Below are positions 42,602 through 53,681 of a stretch of DNA of 64,000 bases, piece after piece (position 1 is the first letter of the stretch; each line of letters starts with the position of its first letter). Source of the DNA: Stutzerimonas stutzeri RCH2 (lineage in GTDB: Bacteria > Pseudomonadota > Gammaproteobacteria > Pseudomonadales > Pseudomonadaceae); contig NC_019936.1 of assembly GCF_000327065.1 (NCBI RefSeq), positions 4,182,001-4,246,000 on the forward strand, read 5' to 3'. The notes beneath the pieces are model-generated. The model made no database searches. It saw nothing but the letters and a program-made list of their open reading frames with translations, and was not told the origin of the DNA. A program made the translations under genes and the position numbers.

Positions 42602-42826
42602 ATGAACAACTATCACATCAGTGCCACCGAGTCGGGTTGGGAGCTGCGCAAGGAGGGGGCAACGCGCGCCTCGAAGAGCGCCGCGACCAAGGATGAAATG
42701 CTGCAAGTGACCGCTGCGTTTCTTGAGGGCAAGATGGCGTCGGTGAAGATCCACAAGAAGGACGGCAGCATTCAGGAAGAGCGCACCTACCCGCGCAGCG
42801 CCGATCCTCATGAGAGCAAAGGCTGA
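42602..42826 (+). CDS. DUF2188 domain protein
   Basis: 74 residues starting at ATG 42602 behind GAGGAG; the frame is open far upstream but only as noncoding read-through. YHISATESGWELRKEGATRASKSAATKDEMLQVTAAFLEGKMASVKIHKKDGSIQEERTYP is the DUF2188 fold (short repeat of strands and helix). Function unknown. The 278 bases before it hold no gene. Confidence 0.8.
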   Translation: MNNYHISATESGWELRKEGATRASKSAATKDEMLQVTAAFLEGKMASVKIHKKDGSIQEERTYPRSADPHESKG

Positions 42827-42946
42827 GACGACCGTAGCAGCGATGGCATTGCTACATGGCTGCTGGCAATGCCGCCAACGCGATACGCTTCGCCGTTTCG
42901 CAGCGGGCCCGGCTTATCGCCACCGCTTTCCCGCGGGCAGCCGCCG

Positions 42947-43162
42947 CTAGAGCTTGGCGATCGACACTTCGGTGGATTTGACGAAGGCGATCACCTCGCT
43001 GCCGACCTGCAGTTCCAGCTCGCGTACCGAGCGCGTGGTGATTACCGAAGTGACGATGCCGGCGGCGGTCTGTACGTCGATCTCCGAGAGCACGTCGCCC
43101 TGGACGATTTCCTTGATGGTGCCCTTGAACTGGTTGCGCACGTTGATGGCTTTGATGGTCAT
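42947..43162 (-). CDS. ssuF: Molbindin-like protein SsuF
   Basis: 71 residues, ATG 43162: MTIKAINVRNQFKGTIKEIVQGDVLSEIDVQTAAGIVTSVITTRSVRELELQVGSEVIAFVKSTEVSIAKL is one TOBE/Mop domain. In Pseudomonas putida a gene of this kind ends the ssuEADCBF operon and is needed for growth on sulfonates and sulfate esters. Order here is the same, so the name is well supported. A much longer open frame covers it upstream but is antisense or noncoding context. Confidence 0.88.
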   Translation of the reverse strand: MTIKAINVRNQFKGTIKEIVQGDVLSEIDVQTAAGIVTSVITTRSVRELELQVGSEVIAFVKSTEVSIAKL

Positions 43163-43182
43163 GGCGTTGCTCCTGGGTGTGG

Positions 43183-43983
43183 TTAAAGCGCCCAACGCAA
43201 CTGCGTGGGCAAGGGATTGATGGGTTCGGGGCGCTCGGCTAGCGACGGGCGTTGCAATACGCGGTCGAGTACCTGGGCTTCCAGCGCGGCGAGTGCAGCC
43301 GAACCGCGACTGCGCGGTCGCGGCAGCTCCACGGCGAGGTCCAGGCCGATGGCACCGTCTTCGATGAGGATTACCCGGTCGGCCACCGCCACCGCTTCGC
43401 TGACATCGTGGGTGACCAGCAGCACGGTAAAACCATGCCGCTGCCAGAGCCGCTCGATCAGTTGCTGCATCTCTATGCGCGTCAGCGCATCCAGCGCGCC
43501 CAGGGGTTCGTCGAGCAGCAACAACCGTGGTTGGTGTATCAGCGCGCGCGCCAGCGCGACGCGTTGCTTCTGTCCGCCGGACAGCGCTGCCGGCCACTCA
43601 TGGGCGCGCTCGGCCAGCCCCACTGCGGCCAGTGCCTGTTCGGCCCGCGCTCGCCAGTTGCCGGAAAGGCCCAGGCCGACGTTGTCGATCACGCGCTTCC
43701 ACGGCAGCAGACGCGCATCCTGGAACATCAATCTCACCTCGTCGCGGTGATCCGCCAGGCGCACACCGGCGCTGGCAATCCCGCCGCGGCTCGGTTGATC
43801 CAGCCCTGCCAGCAGACGCAGCAGGGTGCTCTTGCCGCAGCCGCTGCGGCCGACTACGGCGACGAATTGCCCTTCTGGAATCTGCAAGTCGATGCCCTTG
43901 AGTACCTCGCGCCGGGCGAAGGACTTGGTGACACCTTCGATAGTTAGCGGAACGCCATGGGGAATGGTCTTCAGCAGCGTCAT
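43183..43983 (-). CDS. ssuB: Sulfonate ABC transporter ATPase
   Basis: 266 residues from ATG 43983, overlapping the ssuC stop (ATGA). Walker A is [10 protein letters not shown], the signature is [16 protein letters not shown], Walker B is [13 protein letters not shown] and the H-loop is [11 protein letters not shown]. It energises SsuC for alkanesulfonate import with SsuA. The C-terminal ~50 residues ([21 protein letters not shown]) follow SsuB of pseudomonads. Co-transcribed with ssuD, ssuC and ssuF. Confidence 0.93.
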   Translation of the reverse strand: MTLLKTIPHGVPLTIEGVTKSFARREVLKGIDLQIPEGQFVAVVGRSGCGKSTLLRLLAGLDQPSRGGIASAGVRLADHRDEVRLMFQDARLLPWKRVIDNVGLGLSGNWRARAEQALAAVGLAERAHEWPAALSGGQKQRVALARALIHQPRLLLLDEPLGALDALTRIEMQQLIERLWQRHGFTVLLVTHDVSEAVAVADRVILIEDGAIGLDLAVELPRPRSRGSAALAALEAQVLDRVLQRPSLAERPEPINPLPTQLRWAL

Positions 43984-44764
43984 TGCGCACCTGCCTTGAC
44001 CTGATAGGCCGGATGCCAGCGCAGCCAGGCACGCTCCAGGCTTCGCGCAGCAAGGTCGGCCAACTTGCCGAGCAGCGCATAAAGCAGGATCGCCAGCACC
44101 ACCACGTCGGTCTGCAGGAACTCGCGGGCGTTCATCGCCAGGTAGCCGATGCCGGCACTCGCGGAGATCGTCTCGGCGACGATCAGGGTCAGCCACATGA
44201 AGCCGAGGGCGAAGCGCACGCCAACCAGAATCGAGGGCAGCGCGCCGGGCAGGATCACCTGGCGAAACAGGGCGAAGCCGCTGAGTCCGTAGCTGCGTGC
44301 CATTTCCACCAGCGCCGGGTCGACGTTGCGGATGCCGTGGTAGGTGTTCAGATAGATGGGAAACAGCGTGCCCAGCGCGACGAGAAAGATCTTCGCGCTC
44401 TCATCGATGCCGAACCAGAGGATCACCAGCGGAATCAGCGCCAGGTGCGGCACGTTGCGGATCATCTGCACCGAGCTGTCGAGCAGGCGTTCGCCCCAGG
44501 TCGACAACCCGGTGATGAAACCGAGCAGCAGGCCGATGCCACCGCCAATGGCGAAGCCGATGCCGGCGCGCCAGCCGCTGATGGTCAAATGTGTCCAGAG
44601 CTCGCCGCTGCCGAGCAAGTCCCAGCCGGCCGCAAGCACAGCGCTGGGCCCGGCAGGATGCGGGTGGACAGCAGCCCGAAGACCACCGCGCCCTGCCAGG
44701 CCGCCAGCAGCGCGACCGGCAAGGCCCACGGTGCCAGGCGTTGCCCAAGAGAATTGAAGGTCAT
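43980..44764 (-). pseudogene. ssuC: Sulfonate ABC transporter permease, frameshifted
   Basis: The N-terminus from ATG 44764 reads MTFNSLGQRLAPWALPVALL ... LLSTRILPGP, then continues only in another frame as SAVLAAGWDLLGSGELWTHLTISGWRAG through the EAA-loop region ([27 protein letters not shown]) to GAQ. The coding length is 785 bases, one short of a multiple of three. One base is missing in the GGGCCC run at 44646-44651. Either the gene is inactivated in this strain or there is a homopolymer sequencing error. All other permease features are intact. Confidence 0.85.
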
Positions 44765-44879
44765 GTTTTTTTGCTCCGCTATTTCGAATTCCGCTGACGT
44801 AACGTTTGCAGTCGGTCTCACCGGACCGACGGCAACGGACGGGGCATCCACCCCGCGGGCTTTCGCCCACCCTGCGTAA

Positions 44880-46028
44880 TCAGCTCGCCGCAGCCGCCTT
44901 CGGCAGGATGTCACTGGAGATCATCTCGCCGAACGGGCTGACATAGCCGCGGCTCGCCGGGCGCTCGGGCTGGGCGATATCCAGGTGCGGGAACAGCAGC
45001 TCGGCGACCCGGTAGCTCTCCTCCAGATGCGGGTAGCCGGAAAAGATGAAGGTGTCGATACCAAGGTCCGCGTATTCCTTGACCCTTGCCGCCACGGTCG
45101 GGCCATCGCCGACCAGTGCGGTGCCCGCGCCGCCACGCACCAGTCCGACGCCTGCCCAGAGATTGGGGGCGACCTCCAGATTGTCCTTGCGTCCGCCATG
45201 CAGCGCGCTCATCCGCTGCTGCCCCACCGAGTCGAAACGCGCCAGGGAGGCCTGGGCGCGAGCGATGGTGTCGTCGTCCAGGTGGCTGATCAGCCGGTCG
45301 GCGGCGGCCCAGGCCTGGTCATCCGTTTCCCGCACGATCACATGCAGGCGGATGCCGAAGCGCACCTGGCGCCCGTACTGAGCAGCCTTCTCGCGCACCT
45401 GAGCGATCTTTTCCGCGACCGCGTCCAGCGGCTCGCCCCAGGTCAGGTACAGCTCGACCTGCTCGGCAGCCAGATCCTGCGCCGCGTCGGATGAACCGCC
45501 GAAATACAGCGCTGGGCGTGGCTGCTGGATCGGCGGGTAGAGCAGCTTGGCGCCTTTGACCTGCAGGTGCTTGCCGTCATAGTCGACGGTGCCGCCTTCC
45601 AGCACGCGGCGCCAGATGCGGGTGAATTCCACCGAAGCCTCGTAGCGCTCGGCATGGCTCAGGTGCAGGCCGTCGCCGGCCAGTTCGTCCGGGTCGCCGC
45701 CGGTGACCAGGTTGAACAGCGCGCGACCACCCGAGAGCCGATCCAGCGTCGCCGCCTGGCGTGCCGCCACGGTCGGCGAAATGATGCCCGGGCGCAGTGC
45801 GACGAGGAATTTCAGGCGCTGGGTGAGCGGAATCAGCGAGGCGGCCACCAGCCAGGAGTCCTCGCAGGAGCGGCCGGTGGGAATCAGCACGCCGCCATAG
45901 CCGAGGCGGTCGGCGGCCTGGGCGATCTGGCCGAGGTAGCTGTGGTCGACGGCGCGGGCGCCTTCGCTGGTGCCGAGGTACTTGCCGTCGCCATGGGTGG
46001 GCAGGAACCAGAAGATATTCAGACTCAT
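44880..46028 (-). CDS. ssuD: FMNH2-dependent alkanesulfonate monooxygenase
   Basis: 382 residues from ATG 46028 (GGAG 10 bases ahead). [57 protein letters not shown] and [13 protein letters not shown] are hallmark SsuD sequences of the bacterial luciferase fold. It desulfonates C2-C10 alkanesulfonates to aldehyde and sulfite using FMNH2 from SsuE. The operon order A-D-C-B-F is the standard one in Pseudomonas. Confidence 0.96.
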   Translation of the reverse strand: MSLNIFWFLPTHGDGKYLGTSEGARAVDHSYLGQIAQAADRLGYGGVLIPTGRSCEDSWLVAASLIPLTQRLKFLVALRPGIISPTVAARQAATLDRLSGGRALFNLVTGGDPDELAGDGLHLSHAERYEASVEFTRIWRRVLEGGTVDYDGKHLQVKGAKLLYPPIQQPRPALYFGGSSDAAQDLAAEQVELYLTWGEPLDAVAEKIAQVREKAAQYGRQVRFGIRLHVIVRETDDQAWAAADRLISHLDDDTIARAQASLARFDSVGQQRMSALHGGRKDNLEVAPNLWAGVGLVRGGAGTALVGDGPTVAARVKEYADLGIDTFIFSGYPHLEESYRVAELLFPHLDIAQPERPASRGYVSPFGEMISSDILPKAAAAS

Positions 46029-46074
46029 GGGTAGAACTCCGTTTGTCCGCCAAGCGGACTGCATGCAATGAGGG

Positions 46075-47040
46075 TTATTCCGGGTACTGGGCGATGCTCT
46101 TCGGCGCCGCCCAGACCGCGTCCTGGATGACCAGCTTTCGTGGAATCAGCCTGAGTTCGGCGAAGGTGTCGGCGATGCGCTGCTGGGCACGGACCACCTC
46201 AGGCGTGATCGGCCGGGCGCCGTAGCCCTGGCGGATCACTGCCTTGCGGGTGATTTCGCGGGACAGGCCGAGCAGCGGCGCCACCTGCTTGGTGGCCTGA
46301 TCCGGATTGGCCTCGACCCAGCGACCGATGTCGCGGATTTCGCCGATCAGGGTGCTGATCACCGCGGGATTGCGGTCGGCGAACGGGCGCGCCGCGAGGT
46401 AGAACTGATGGTTGCTGACCAGTCCCTGGCCATCGCGCAGGGTGCGCGCCTGTAGCTGTTCCTCGGCGGCGGCCTGGAACGGGTCCCAGATCACCCAGGC
46501 ATCGACGCTGCCGCGCTCGAAGGCGGCGCGGGCATCGGCCGGTGGCAGGTACACCGGCTGGATGTCGCTGTATTGCAAGCCGGCCGATTCCAGCGCGCGG
46601 ACCAGCAGGTAGTGCACGTTGGAGCCCTTGTTCAGCGCGATCTTCTTGCCATTGAGTTCGGTCAGCGAGCGGATCGGTGAGTCCTCGGGAACCAGAATCG
46701 CCTCGCCGCTGGGCGCCGGCGGCTCATGGGCGACGTAGAGCAGGTCGGCGCCGGCCGCCTGGGCGAAGACCGGCGGCGTCTCGCCGGTCACGCCAAAGTC
46801 GATGGAGCCGACGTTGAGCCCCTCGAGCAGCTGCGGGCCACCGGGAAACTCCGTCCACTGGACGGCGAAGCCCTGCCCCGCCAGCCGCTGTTCCAGCGTG
46901 CCGCGGGCCTTGAGCAGCACCAGGGTGCCGTATTTCTGGTAGCCGATCCGTAAGGTTTCGGCCTGGACATGGAAAGCGCCGATGGACAGGGTCGCGGCAA
47001 GCAGGGCGACCAGTCCTCGACGCAGGTTGCGAGTGCTCAT
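46075..47040 (-). CDS. ssuA: Sulfonate-binding periplasmic protein
   Basis: 321 residues from ATG 47040 (AGGAG upstream; GTG 47046 is less likely). The signal peptide ends FHVQA. The mature protein starts [26 protein letters not shown] and contains [25 protein letters not shown] and [12 protein letters not shown], the aliphatic sulfonate-binding subfamily. It delivers sulfonates to SsuBC. Confidence 0.94.
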   Translation of the reverse strand: MSTRNLRRGLVALLAATLSIGAFHVQAETLRIGYQKYGTLVLLKARGTLEQRLAGQGFAVQWTEFPGGPQLLEGLNVGSIDFGVTGETPPVFAQAAGADLLYVAHEPPAPSGEAILVPEDSPIRSLTELNGKKIALNKGSNVHYLLVRALESAGLQYSDIQPVYLPPADARAAFERGSVDAWVIWDPFQAAAEEQLQARTLRDGQGLVSNHQFYLAARPFADRNPAVISTLIGEIRDIGRWVEANPDQATKQVAPLLGLSREITRKAVIRQGYGARPITPEVVRAQQRIADTFAELRLIPRKLVIQDAVWAAPKSIAQYPE

Positions 47041-47117
47041 GGGCACGCTCCTCTGCGATCGGATTGGGAAGCGACCTGCTCACCCGTTGGCGGGGGAGTA
47101 AGGCGGGGGTGTTGCGT

Positions 47118-47732
47118 TCAGGGGGCCGGAGCCAGGGTTTTCAGATACTCCAGCGGGCGTTGGCCAGCCGGTCGTTCAACAGCCGCGGATCGAGGGCGCG
47201 GACATCGCGCCAGCGCCGCGAGCAGCTGCGACGCGGCGGCTTCGAGGCGCTCACGCAGCTCGTCCTCCAGCCGCGCCGGCTGGTTGCCCTCGGCATAGGC
47301 GATCTGCCGGTCCACGGCGTACACGCCCTGCAGGATCTCCTGCGCCTTGAGCGCCGCCAGCACGGGCTTGAGCGCGTAGTCCAGCGCCAGCATGTGCGCC
47401 GCGCTGCCACCGCTGGCCAGCGGCAGCACCGCCTTGTTCGCCAGCGCCCGCTCCGGCAGCAGGTCCAGCAGCGTCTTGAGCGCGCCGGCGAACGATGCCT
47501 TGTACACCGGCGTGGCCACCAGCAGACCATCGGCCTGCTCGACGTGCTCGGCGAAACGCTGCACCACCGGGCTGTCGAAGCGGGCGTGGATCAGGTCGGC
47601 CGGCTCGAAATCGCGTACGGCGTAGCGCACCACCTCCACGCCGTGGCGCTGCAGCCAGTCACCCGCCGCATCCAGCAGCACGCCGGAGCGCGAGCGCTGG
47701 CTGGGGCTGCCGGCCAGGGAAACGACCATCAT
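47118..47732 (-). CDS. ssuE: NAD(P)H-dependent FMN reductase
   Basis: 204 residues. The flavodoxin-like fold starts [19 protein letters not shown] (FMN phosphate loop). [61 protein letters not shown] is the SsuE core, including the segment associated with tetramer and SsuD contacts. It supplies FMNH2 to SsuD. The C-terminal ~20 residues ([18 protein letters not shown]) extend beyond the usual fold. Confidence 0.93.
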   Translation of the reverse strand: MMVVSLAGSPSQRSRSGVLLDAAGDWLQRHGVEVVRYAVRDFEPADLIHARFDSPVVQRFAEHVEQADGLLVATPVYKASFAGALKTLLDLLPERALANKAVLPLASGGSAAHMLALDYALKPVLAALKAQEILQGVYAVDRQIAYAEGNQPARLEDELRERLEAAASQLLAALARCPRPRSAAVERPAGQRPLEYLKTLAPAP

Positions 47733-47748
47733 TGGGGGTCATCCTCGC

Positions 47749-48387
47749 TCAGCGGTTAGGTTGTGGCGTCAGGCGCAGGTACGGCTTGACCGCGCGATAG
47801 CCCTTGGGAAAGCGCTGCTTGATTTCCTCCTCGTCCTTGAGCGAGGGCACGATCACCACCTCATCGCCGTCCTGCCAGTTGGCCGGGGTGGCAACCTTGT
47901 GGTTGTCGGTCAGCTGCAGCGAATCGATAACCCGCAGGATCTCGTGGAAGTTGCGCCCGGTGCTCGCCGGGTAGGTGATGGTCAGACGCACCTTCTTGTT
48001 CGGGTCGATGACGAACAGCGAACGCACCGTCAGGGTGTCGTTGGCGTTCGGGTGGATCAGGTCATACAGCTCGGAGACCTTGCGGTCGGCGTCAGCCAGG
48101 ATCGGGAAGTTGACGCGGGTGTTCTGCGTCTCGTTGATGTCGTCGATCCACTTGATGTGCGAATCCACCGGGTCCACGGACAAGGCGATGGCCTTGACGT
48201 TGCGCTTGGCGAACTCGTCCTTTAGCTTGGCGGTGAAGCCCAGTTCAGTGGTGCACACCGGGGTGAAGTCAGCCGGGTGCGAGAACAGCACACCCCAGCT
48301 GTCACCCAGCCACTCGTGGAAGCGGATGCGGCCTTCGCTGGAATCCTGTTCAAAATCGGGCGCGATGTCGCCGAGGCGGATGCTCAT
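47749..48387 (-). CDS. lsfA: 1-Cys peroxiredoxin LsfA
   Basis: 212 residues of the Prx6 type. FSHPADFTPVCTTELG holds the peroxidatic Cys (residue 45); Thr42 and the Arg in TVRSLFVIDP complete the site. ITYPASTGRNFHEILRVIDSLQLTDNHKVATPANW is typical of 1-Cys members. In Pseudomonas LsfA is induced by sulfate limitation and sits with ssu genes, fitting its place 16 bases before ssuE. It detoxifies peroxides, possibly those made by the flavin monooxygenase. Confidence 0.93.
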   Translation of the reverse strand: MSIRLGDIAPDFEQDSSEGRIRFHEWLGDSWGVLFSHPADFTPVCTTELGFTAKLKDEFAKRNVKAIALSVDPVDSHIKWIDDINETQNTRVNFPILADADRKVSELYDLIHPNANDTLTVRSLFVIDPNKKVRLTITYPASTGRNFHEILRVIDSLQLTDNHKVATPANWQDGDEVVIVPSLKDEEEIKQRFPKGYRAVKPYLRLTPQPNR

Positions 48388-48434
48388 CTTCGTTCTCCTG
48401 TCTTGCGTGGGTTGCTGCGTTGGTTGATAGCGAT

Positions 48435-49010
48435 TCAGGCGCGCCGTTGCGCCTGTCGCTCGATCCGGCTCTGCAAGCGGTACAGGCTGGCGAAGCCCTG
48501 CTCCCAGCGCCGATGTCCGGAGGCCACATTGATATGCCCGGCGCCGGCCAGGATCGTGGTCTCGCTGCCCCAGGCGTGGCCCATCTCGACGGCACGCGCG
48601 GCACTGGCGGCAGTGTCGTTGTCCGAGCCGATCAGCAGGCTGGCGAATGGCAAAGGCTGGCGGGGGATCGGCGCGAAGTTGCGCAACGCTTCCGGGCAGC
48701 CGCTGCGTTCGACATCCGCGGGTGCCACCAGCAAGGCACCGCGCACCCGTTGCAGCAGCGGCGCAGGCGCCTGCGCCGCCCAGTGCGCAACCGTGATGCA
48801 GCCCAGGCTGTGCGCCACCAGAATGACCGGCTCGGCACTGGCAGCGATGCTGCGTTGCAGTTCAGCGACCCAGTCTTCGCGGCGCGGCAGGAGCCAGTCC
48901 TGCTGCTCCACCCGTGCGCTGCCCGGCAGGGTTCGATGCCAATGGCTCTGCCAGTGCTCATCGGGCGAGCCGTGCCAGCCCGGCACGATCAGATAACGGA
49001 TGCTGCGCAT
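48435..49010 (-). CDS. RBBP9/YdeN-family alpha/beta hydrolase
   Basis: 191 residues. YLIVPGWHGSPDEHWQSHW is the family N-terminus, VAHSLGCITVAHW contains the nucleophile Ser, and LLIGSDND and GAGHINVASGHRRW supply Asp and His of the triad. Family members are serine hydrolases with poorly known substrates. It is the first gene of the leftward sulfur cluster, 47 bases before lsfA, so induction by sulfur limitation is likely. Confidence 0.82.
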   Translation of the reverse strand: MRSIRYLIVPGWHGSPDEHWQSHWHRTLPGSARVEQQDWLLPRREDWVAELQRSIAASAEPVILVAHSLGCITVAHWAAQAPAPLLQRVRGALLVAPADVERSGCPEALRNFAPIPRQPLPFASLLIGSDNDTAASAARAVEMGHAWGSETTILAGAGHINVASGHRRWEQGFASLYRLQSRIERQAQRRA

Positions 49011-49267
49011 ATCGGCGCCTCCTGTGATTCATGATGGCCAGTCTAGGCAGACGCAGAGCCAACTGAAAAAGAATAAGAAATTCTTTAGTTATTCTATATC
49101 AGCATATAGAGCACGCCTCTCGGCTGCACCCGCTTTATTCCTTAAAGATCTATAAATGTTCTTAAACAATATTTTTAAGAATATTTCGGCTATCCCTATT
49201 ATCCGCTCCACGCCTTGCTGGCTACGGCCGTTTCGGCCGTCACGAAAGGCTTTCACGGAGAACAGAA
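49011..49267. promoter_or_regulatory. Divergent sulfur-starvation control region
   Basis: Strikingly A/T-rich against its surroundings. GAATAA...TTATTC (49071-49094) encloses AAGAAATTCTT, and TTCTTAAA (49159-49166) is mirrored by TTTAAGAA (49174-49181). Such AT-rich dyads are compatible with the LysR regulator CysB, the known activator of ssu and cys genes. It separates the leftward hydrolase-lsfA-ssu genes from rightward oscA-sbp-cys. Confidence 0.6.
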
Positions 49268-49447
49268 ATGACCGCGACCATTCGCAACCTCGAGGGGCAG
49301 GACGAAGCCAGCATCCTGCGCGAGATCCACAGTGCCTTGCACGGCCTCAAGTTCGGCTCGGTGGAAATCACCGTGCACAACGGCCAGGTGGTGCAGATCG
49401 AGCGCAAGGAGAAGTTTCGCCTGCAGCCGACCACCAAGAACGCCTGA
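49268..49447 (+). CDS. oscA: OscA / YezD-like DUF2292 protein
   Basis: 59 residues: MTATIRNLEGQDEASILREIHSALHGLKFGSVEITVHNGQVVQIERKEKFRLQ is the full DUF2292 domain. A homologue, OscA of Pseudomonas corrugata, lies upstream of sbp and is needed for organosulfur use and chromate tolerance. Same context here, so the name is reasonable. GGAG is ahead of ATG 49268. It is probably the first gene of the sbp-cysTWA transcript. Confidence 0.85.
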   Translation: MTATIRNLEGQDEASILREIHSALHGLKFGSVEITVHNGQVVQIERKEKFRLQPTTKNA

Positions 49448-49497
49448 CTCTACCTACCCCATCCATCAGCCCGACTGGACCACCGGAGGGCGTGACC

Positions 49498-49563
49498 ATG
49501 AAACGAGCCGAGACCATGAACACGCACCGGTACTGCAGCTGTCGTCCGCGAATGCGGAGCTAA
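49498..49563 (+). CDS. Possible Cys-containing leader peptide
   Basis: ATG 49498 to TAA, 21 residues: MKRAETMNTHRYCSCRPRMRS, with GGAGGG 8-13 bases ahead of the ATG. A CSC pair in a short peptide between oscA and sbp could let cysteine supply control downstream expression by ribosome pausing. Small dyads (CCAGC/GCTGG near 49609; CTTCAG/CTGAAG near 49656-49677) lie after it. Coding status is unproven. Confidence 0.35.
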   Translation: MKRAETMNTHRYCSCRPRMRS

Positions 49564-49712
49564 TCGGATCGCTGAAAACCACCTGACACAGGCAATCCAC
49601 GTAGCAACCAGCTCAGGCTGGCTTCTGCCTCGTCCTGCCTGTCCCCCAGCGTTACTTCAGCGACCGCACCTGAAGCGCCAATACCAAATTTAGTTTTTTC
49701 AGGAGCTGCACC

Positions 49713-50711
49713 ATGTCCATTCGTCGCTTCGCCCTCGCCGCCCTGGCGAGCGCGCTGATCGGCAGCCACGCGCTGGCCGCCGACACCCTGCTCAACGTGT
49801 CCTACGACCCGACGCGCGAGCTTTATGTGGAATTCAACGCAGCCTTCAACAAGCACTGGCAGGCCCAGGGCCATGAGCCGGTCAAGGTTCAACAGTCCCA
49901 CGGCGGCTCGGGCAAGCAGGCCCGTGCGGTAATCGATGGCCTGCGTGCCGACGTGGTGACGCTGGCGCTGGCCGGCGACATCGATGAACTGCACCGCCTC
50001 GGCAAACTGATCCCCGAGGACTGGCAGACGCGCTTGCCGGACGCCAGCACGCCCTATACCTCGACCATCGTGTTCCTGGTGCGCAAGGGCAACCCGAAGG
50101 GCATCAAGGATTGGGATGATCTGGTCAAGCCGGGCGTCGAGGTGATCACGCCGAACCCGAAGACCTCCGGCGGCGCACGCTGGAATTTCCTGGCCGCCTG
50201 GGCCTATGCGCAGCAGAAATTCGGCACAGAAGAGCAGGCGCAAGAATTTGTCGGGACGCTGTACAAGAACGTGCCCGTACTGGACACCGGCGCCCGCGGC
50301 TCGACCGTCACCTTCGTCAACAACGGCATCGGCGACGTGCTGCTGGCCTGGGAAAACGAAGCCTTCCTGGCCCTGAAGGAACAGGGCGGCGAAAACTTCG
50401 AGATCATCGCGCCTTCGCTGTCGATCCTCGCCGAGCCGCCGGTAGCCGTGGTCGACAAGAACGTCGAGCGCAAGGGCACCCGTGAAGTCGCCGAGGCCTA
50501 CCTGAACTATCTGTACAGCGAGGAAGGCCAGCGCATCGCGGCGAAGAATTTCTACCGGCCGCGCAACGCGAGCGTGGCCGCCGAGTTCAAGGACCAGTTC
50601 CCGGCGCTGAAGCTGGTCACCATCGACCGGGACTTCGGCGGCTGGAAGACCGCGCAGCCGAAGTTCTTCAATGATGGCGGGGTTTTCGACCAGATCTACC
50701 AGACGCAGTAA
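49713..50711 (+). CDS. sbp: Periplasmic sulfate-binding protein
   Basis: 332 residues with a signal peptide cut near ALA-A23. [37 protein letters not shown] and [16 protein letters not shown] are the sulfate ligands seen in Sbp/CysP proteins, and [16 protein letters not shown] is diagnostic. TTTTTTCAGGAG precedes ATG 49713. It feeds the CysTWA transporter encoded downstream, from which it is separated by a 120-base tandem repeat. Confidence 0.96.
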   Translation: MSIRRFALAALASALIGSHALAADTLLNVSYDPTRELYVEFNAAFNKHWQAQGHEPVKVQQSHGGSGKQARAVIDGLRADVVTLALAGDIDELHRLGKLIPEDWQTRLPDASTPYTSTIVFLVRKGNPKGIKDWDDLVKPGVEVITPNPKTSGGARWNFLAAWAYAQQKFGTEEQAQEFVGTLYKNVPVLDTGARGSTVTFVNNGIGDVLLAWENEAFLALKEQGGENFEIIAPSLSILAEPPVAVVDKNVERKGTREVAEAYLNYLYSEEGQRIAAKNFYRPRNASVAAEFKDQFPALKLVTIDRDFGGWKTAQPKFFNDGGVFDQIYQTQ

Positions 50712-50719
50712 GCCGTGGC

Positions 50720-50934
50720 TTCGTAGGGTGGATCGCGCTTCATCGATCCACCATCGACTCCCGCCAGGGCGCCGCTGGTGGAAGTGAAAAGCGACTTCCA
50801 CCCTACACGCTTCGCTTCAGCTGACACCTTGCTCGGCAGTTCGTAGGGTGGATCGCGCTTCACCGATCCACCATCGCTCCCACCCGGAGGGCGATGGTGG
50901 AAGTGAAAGGCGACTTGCACCCTGCAGGCTGCGC
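50720..50934. repeat. Tandem REP-like double-hairpin element
   Basis: Two copies 120 bases apart (from 50720 and 50840), both starting TTCGTAGGGTGGATCGCGCT. Each contains the dyad GGTGGATCG/CGATCCACC and a second hairpin GGTGGAAGT/ACTTCCACC or a close variant. In the first copy GTAGGGTGGA and TCCACCCTAC form its outer ends. It occupies almost the whole sbp-cysT gap and looks like a small mobile repetitive element able to fold in RNA. Confidence 0.8.
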
Positions 50935-50969
50935 TCGTCACGCCAGTCGCTCGAATAAAGGCAACTTCC

Positions 50970-51785
50970 ATGTCCCGATCTACCTCCGTCATACCCGGCT
51001 TCGGGCTGACGCTGGGCTACACCCTGGTGTACCTCAGCCTGTTGGTGCTGATTCCCCTGGGTGCGCTGTTTCTCAAGACCACCGAACTCTCCTGGGCGCA
51101 GTTCATCGCCATCGTCAGTGCGCCGCGTGTACTGGCGGCACTGAAGCTGAGCTTCGGCACCGCCTTCGTCGCCGCTGTACTCAACGGCATCATCGGCACG
51201 CTGCTGGCCTGGGTGCTGGTGCGCTATCGCTTTGCCGGCCGCAAGATCATCGAGGCGATGATCGACCTGCCCTTCGCCCTGCCCACCGCGGTGGCCGGCA
51301 TTGCGCTGACCGCGCTGTACGCACCGAACGGGCCGATCGGTCAGTTCGCTACCGACCTGGGCTTCAAGATTGCCTACACCCCGCTGGGCATCACCCTCGC
51401 GCTGACCTTCGTCACCCTGCCCTTCGTGGTGCGCACCATCCAGCCGGTGCTGGCCGACATCCCGCGTGAAGTCGAGGAAGCCGCAGCCTGCCTCGGCGCG
51501 CGTCCGCTACAGGTGGTTCGTCACGTGCTGCTACCGGCGTTGCTTCCCGCCTGGCTCACCGGCTTCGCGCTGGCCTTTGCTCGCGGGGTCGGCGAGTACG
51601 GCTCGGTGATCTTCATCGCCGGCAACATGCCGATGAAGACCGAGATCCTGCCGCTGCTGATCATGGTCAAGCTGGATCAGTACGACTACGCCGGTGCCAC
51701 GGCCATCGGCGTGCTGATGCTGGTGGTGTCGTTCGTCCTGCTGCTGCTCATCAACCTGCTGCAGCGCCGCATCGCGCGCTCCTGA
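50970..51785 (+). CDS. cysT: Sulfate ABC transporter permease CysT
   Basis: 271 residues with six hydrophobic segments. [31 protein letters not shown] and [27 protein letters not shown] are characteristic of CysT/Cys[46 protein letters not shown] is the EAA loop contacting CysA. Forms the inner-membrane channel with CysW. Confidence 0.95.
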   Translation: MSRSTSVIPGFGLTLGYTLVYLSLLVLIPLGALFLKTTELSWAQFIAIVSAPRVLAALKLSFGTAFVAAVLNGIIGTLLAWVLVRYRFAGRKIIEAMIDLPFALPTAVAGIALTALYAPNGPIGQFATDLGFKIAYTPLGITLALTFVTLPFVVRTIQPVLADIPREVEEAAACLGARPLQVVRHVLLPALLPAWLTGFALAFARGVGEYGSVIFIAGNMPMKTEILPLLIMVKLDQYDYAGATAIGVLMLVVSFVLLLLINLLQRRIARS

Positions 51786-51798
51786 AGAGGCCACCAAC

Positions 51799-52674
51799 AT
51801 GACTACCGCTTCCCTATCGGTGACCGCAAACAGCACGGCCAATGCCACACGACGCGGCAACGCCCTTGGCCGTCGGCTATTGATCGTCGCTGCCTGGCTG
51901 GTCTTCGCGCTGTTCTTGCTGCTGCCGCTGCTGATCGTCGTCAGCGAGGCATTGAAGCAGGGCTTCGGTACCTTTTTCAGCGCGATCTTCGAGCCCGACG
52001 CGTTCGCCGCGCTGAAGCTGACCTTGCTCGCCGTGGGCATCTCGGTGCCGCTGAACCTGGTGTTCGGCGTCGCCGCCGCCTGGTGCGTGAGCAAGTACGA
52101 GTTCCGCGGCAAGAGCCTGCTGGTCACGCTGATCGACCTGCCGTTCTCGGTCTCGCCGGTGATCGCCGGGCTGATCTACGTGCTCTTGTTCGGCGCCCAG
52201 GGCTATTTCGGCGAATGGCTGAGTGATCGCGACATCCAGATCATCTTCGCCGTGCCCGGCATCGTGCTGGCGACGCTGTTCGTCACCGTGCCCTTCGTCG
52301 CCCGCGAGCTGATCCCGCTGATGCAGGAACAGGGCAGCACCGAGGAGGAAGCCGCGCGGCTGCTCGGCGCCAGCGGCTGGCAGATGTTCTGGCATATCAC
52401 CCTGCCGAACATCAAATGGGGGCTGATCTACGGCGTGGTGCTCTGCACCGCGCGAGCCATGGGCGAGTTCGGCGCGGTGTCGGTGGTCTCCGGGCATATC
52501 CGCGGGCTGACCAACACGCTGCCGCTGCACGTCGAGATTCTCTACAACGAATACAACCATGTCGCCGCGTTCAGCGTGGCCAGCCTGCTGCTGGGCCTGG
52601 CGCTGGTGATCCTGCTGCTCAAGCAGTGGAGCGAGTCGCGTATCGCCCGCCTGCACGCCAAAGCCGAGGAATGA
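51799..52674 (+). CDS. cysW: Sulfate ABC transporter permease CysW
   Basis: 291 residues, six membrane segments after a short polar N-terminus. [46 protein letters not shown] and the EAA loop [51 protein letters not shown] identify CysW. It starts 13 bases after cysT and its stop overlaps the region of the cysA start. Confidence 0.95.
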   Translation: MTTASLSVTANSTANATRRGNALGRRLLIVAAWLVFALFLLLPLLIVVSEALKQGFGTFFSAIFEPDAFAALKLTLLAVGISVPLNLVFGVAAAWCVSKYEFRGKSLLVTLIDLPFSVSPVIAGLIYVLLFGAQGYFGEWLSDRDIQIIFAVPGIVLATLFVTVPFVARELIPLMQEQGSTEEEAARLLGASGWQMFWHITLPNIKWGLIYGVVLCTARAMGEFGAVSVVSGHIRGLTNTLPLHVEILYNEYNHVAAFSVASLLLGLALVILLLKQWSESRIARLHAKAEE

Positions 52675-52676
52675 CC

Positions 52677-53681
<1,005 letters not shown>

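Noticed and set aside
43984..44196. N-terminal extension of SsuB
   Set aside because: It lies within ssuC in another frame; ATG 43983 overlaps the ssuC stop and starts the conserved protein.
49560..50801. Minus-strand open frame of 413 codons over sbp
   Set aside because: Sbp on the plus strand has signal peptide, ligand motifs and a ribosome binding site; the antisense frame has none.
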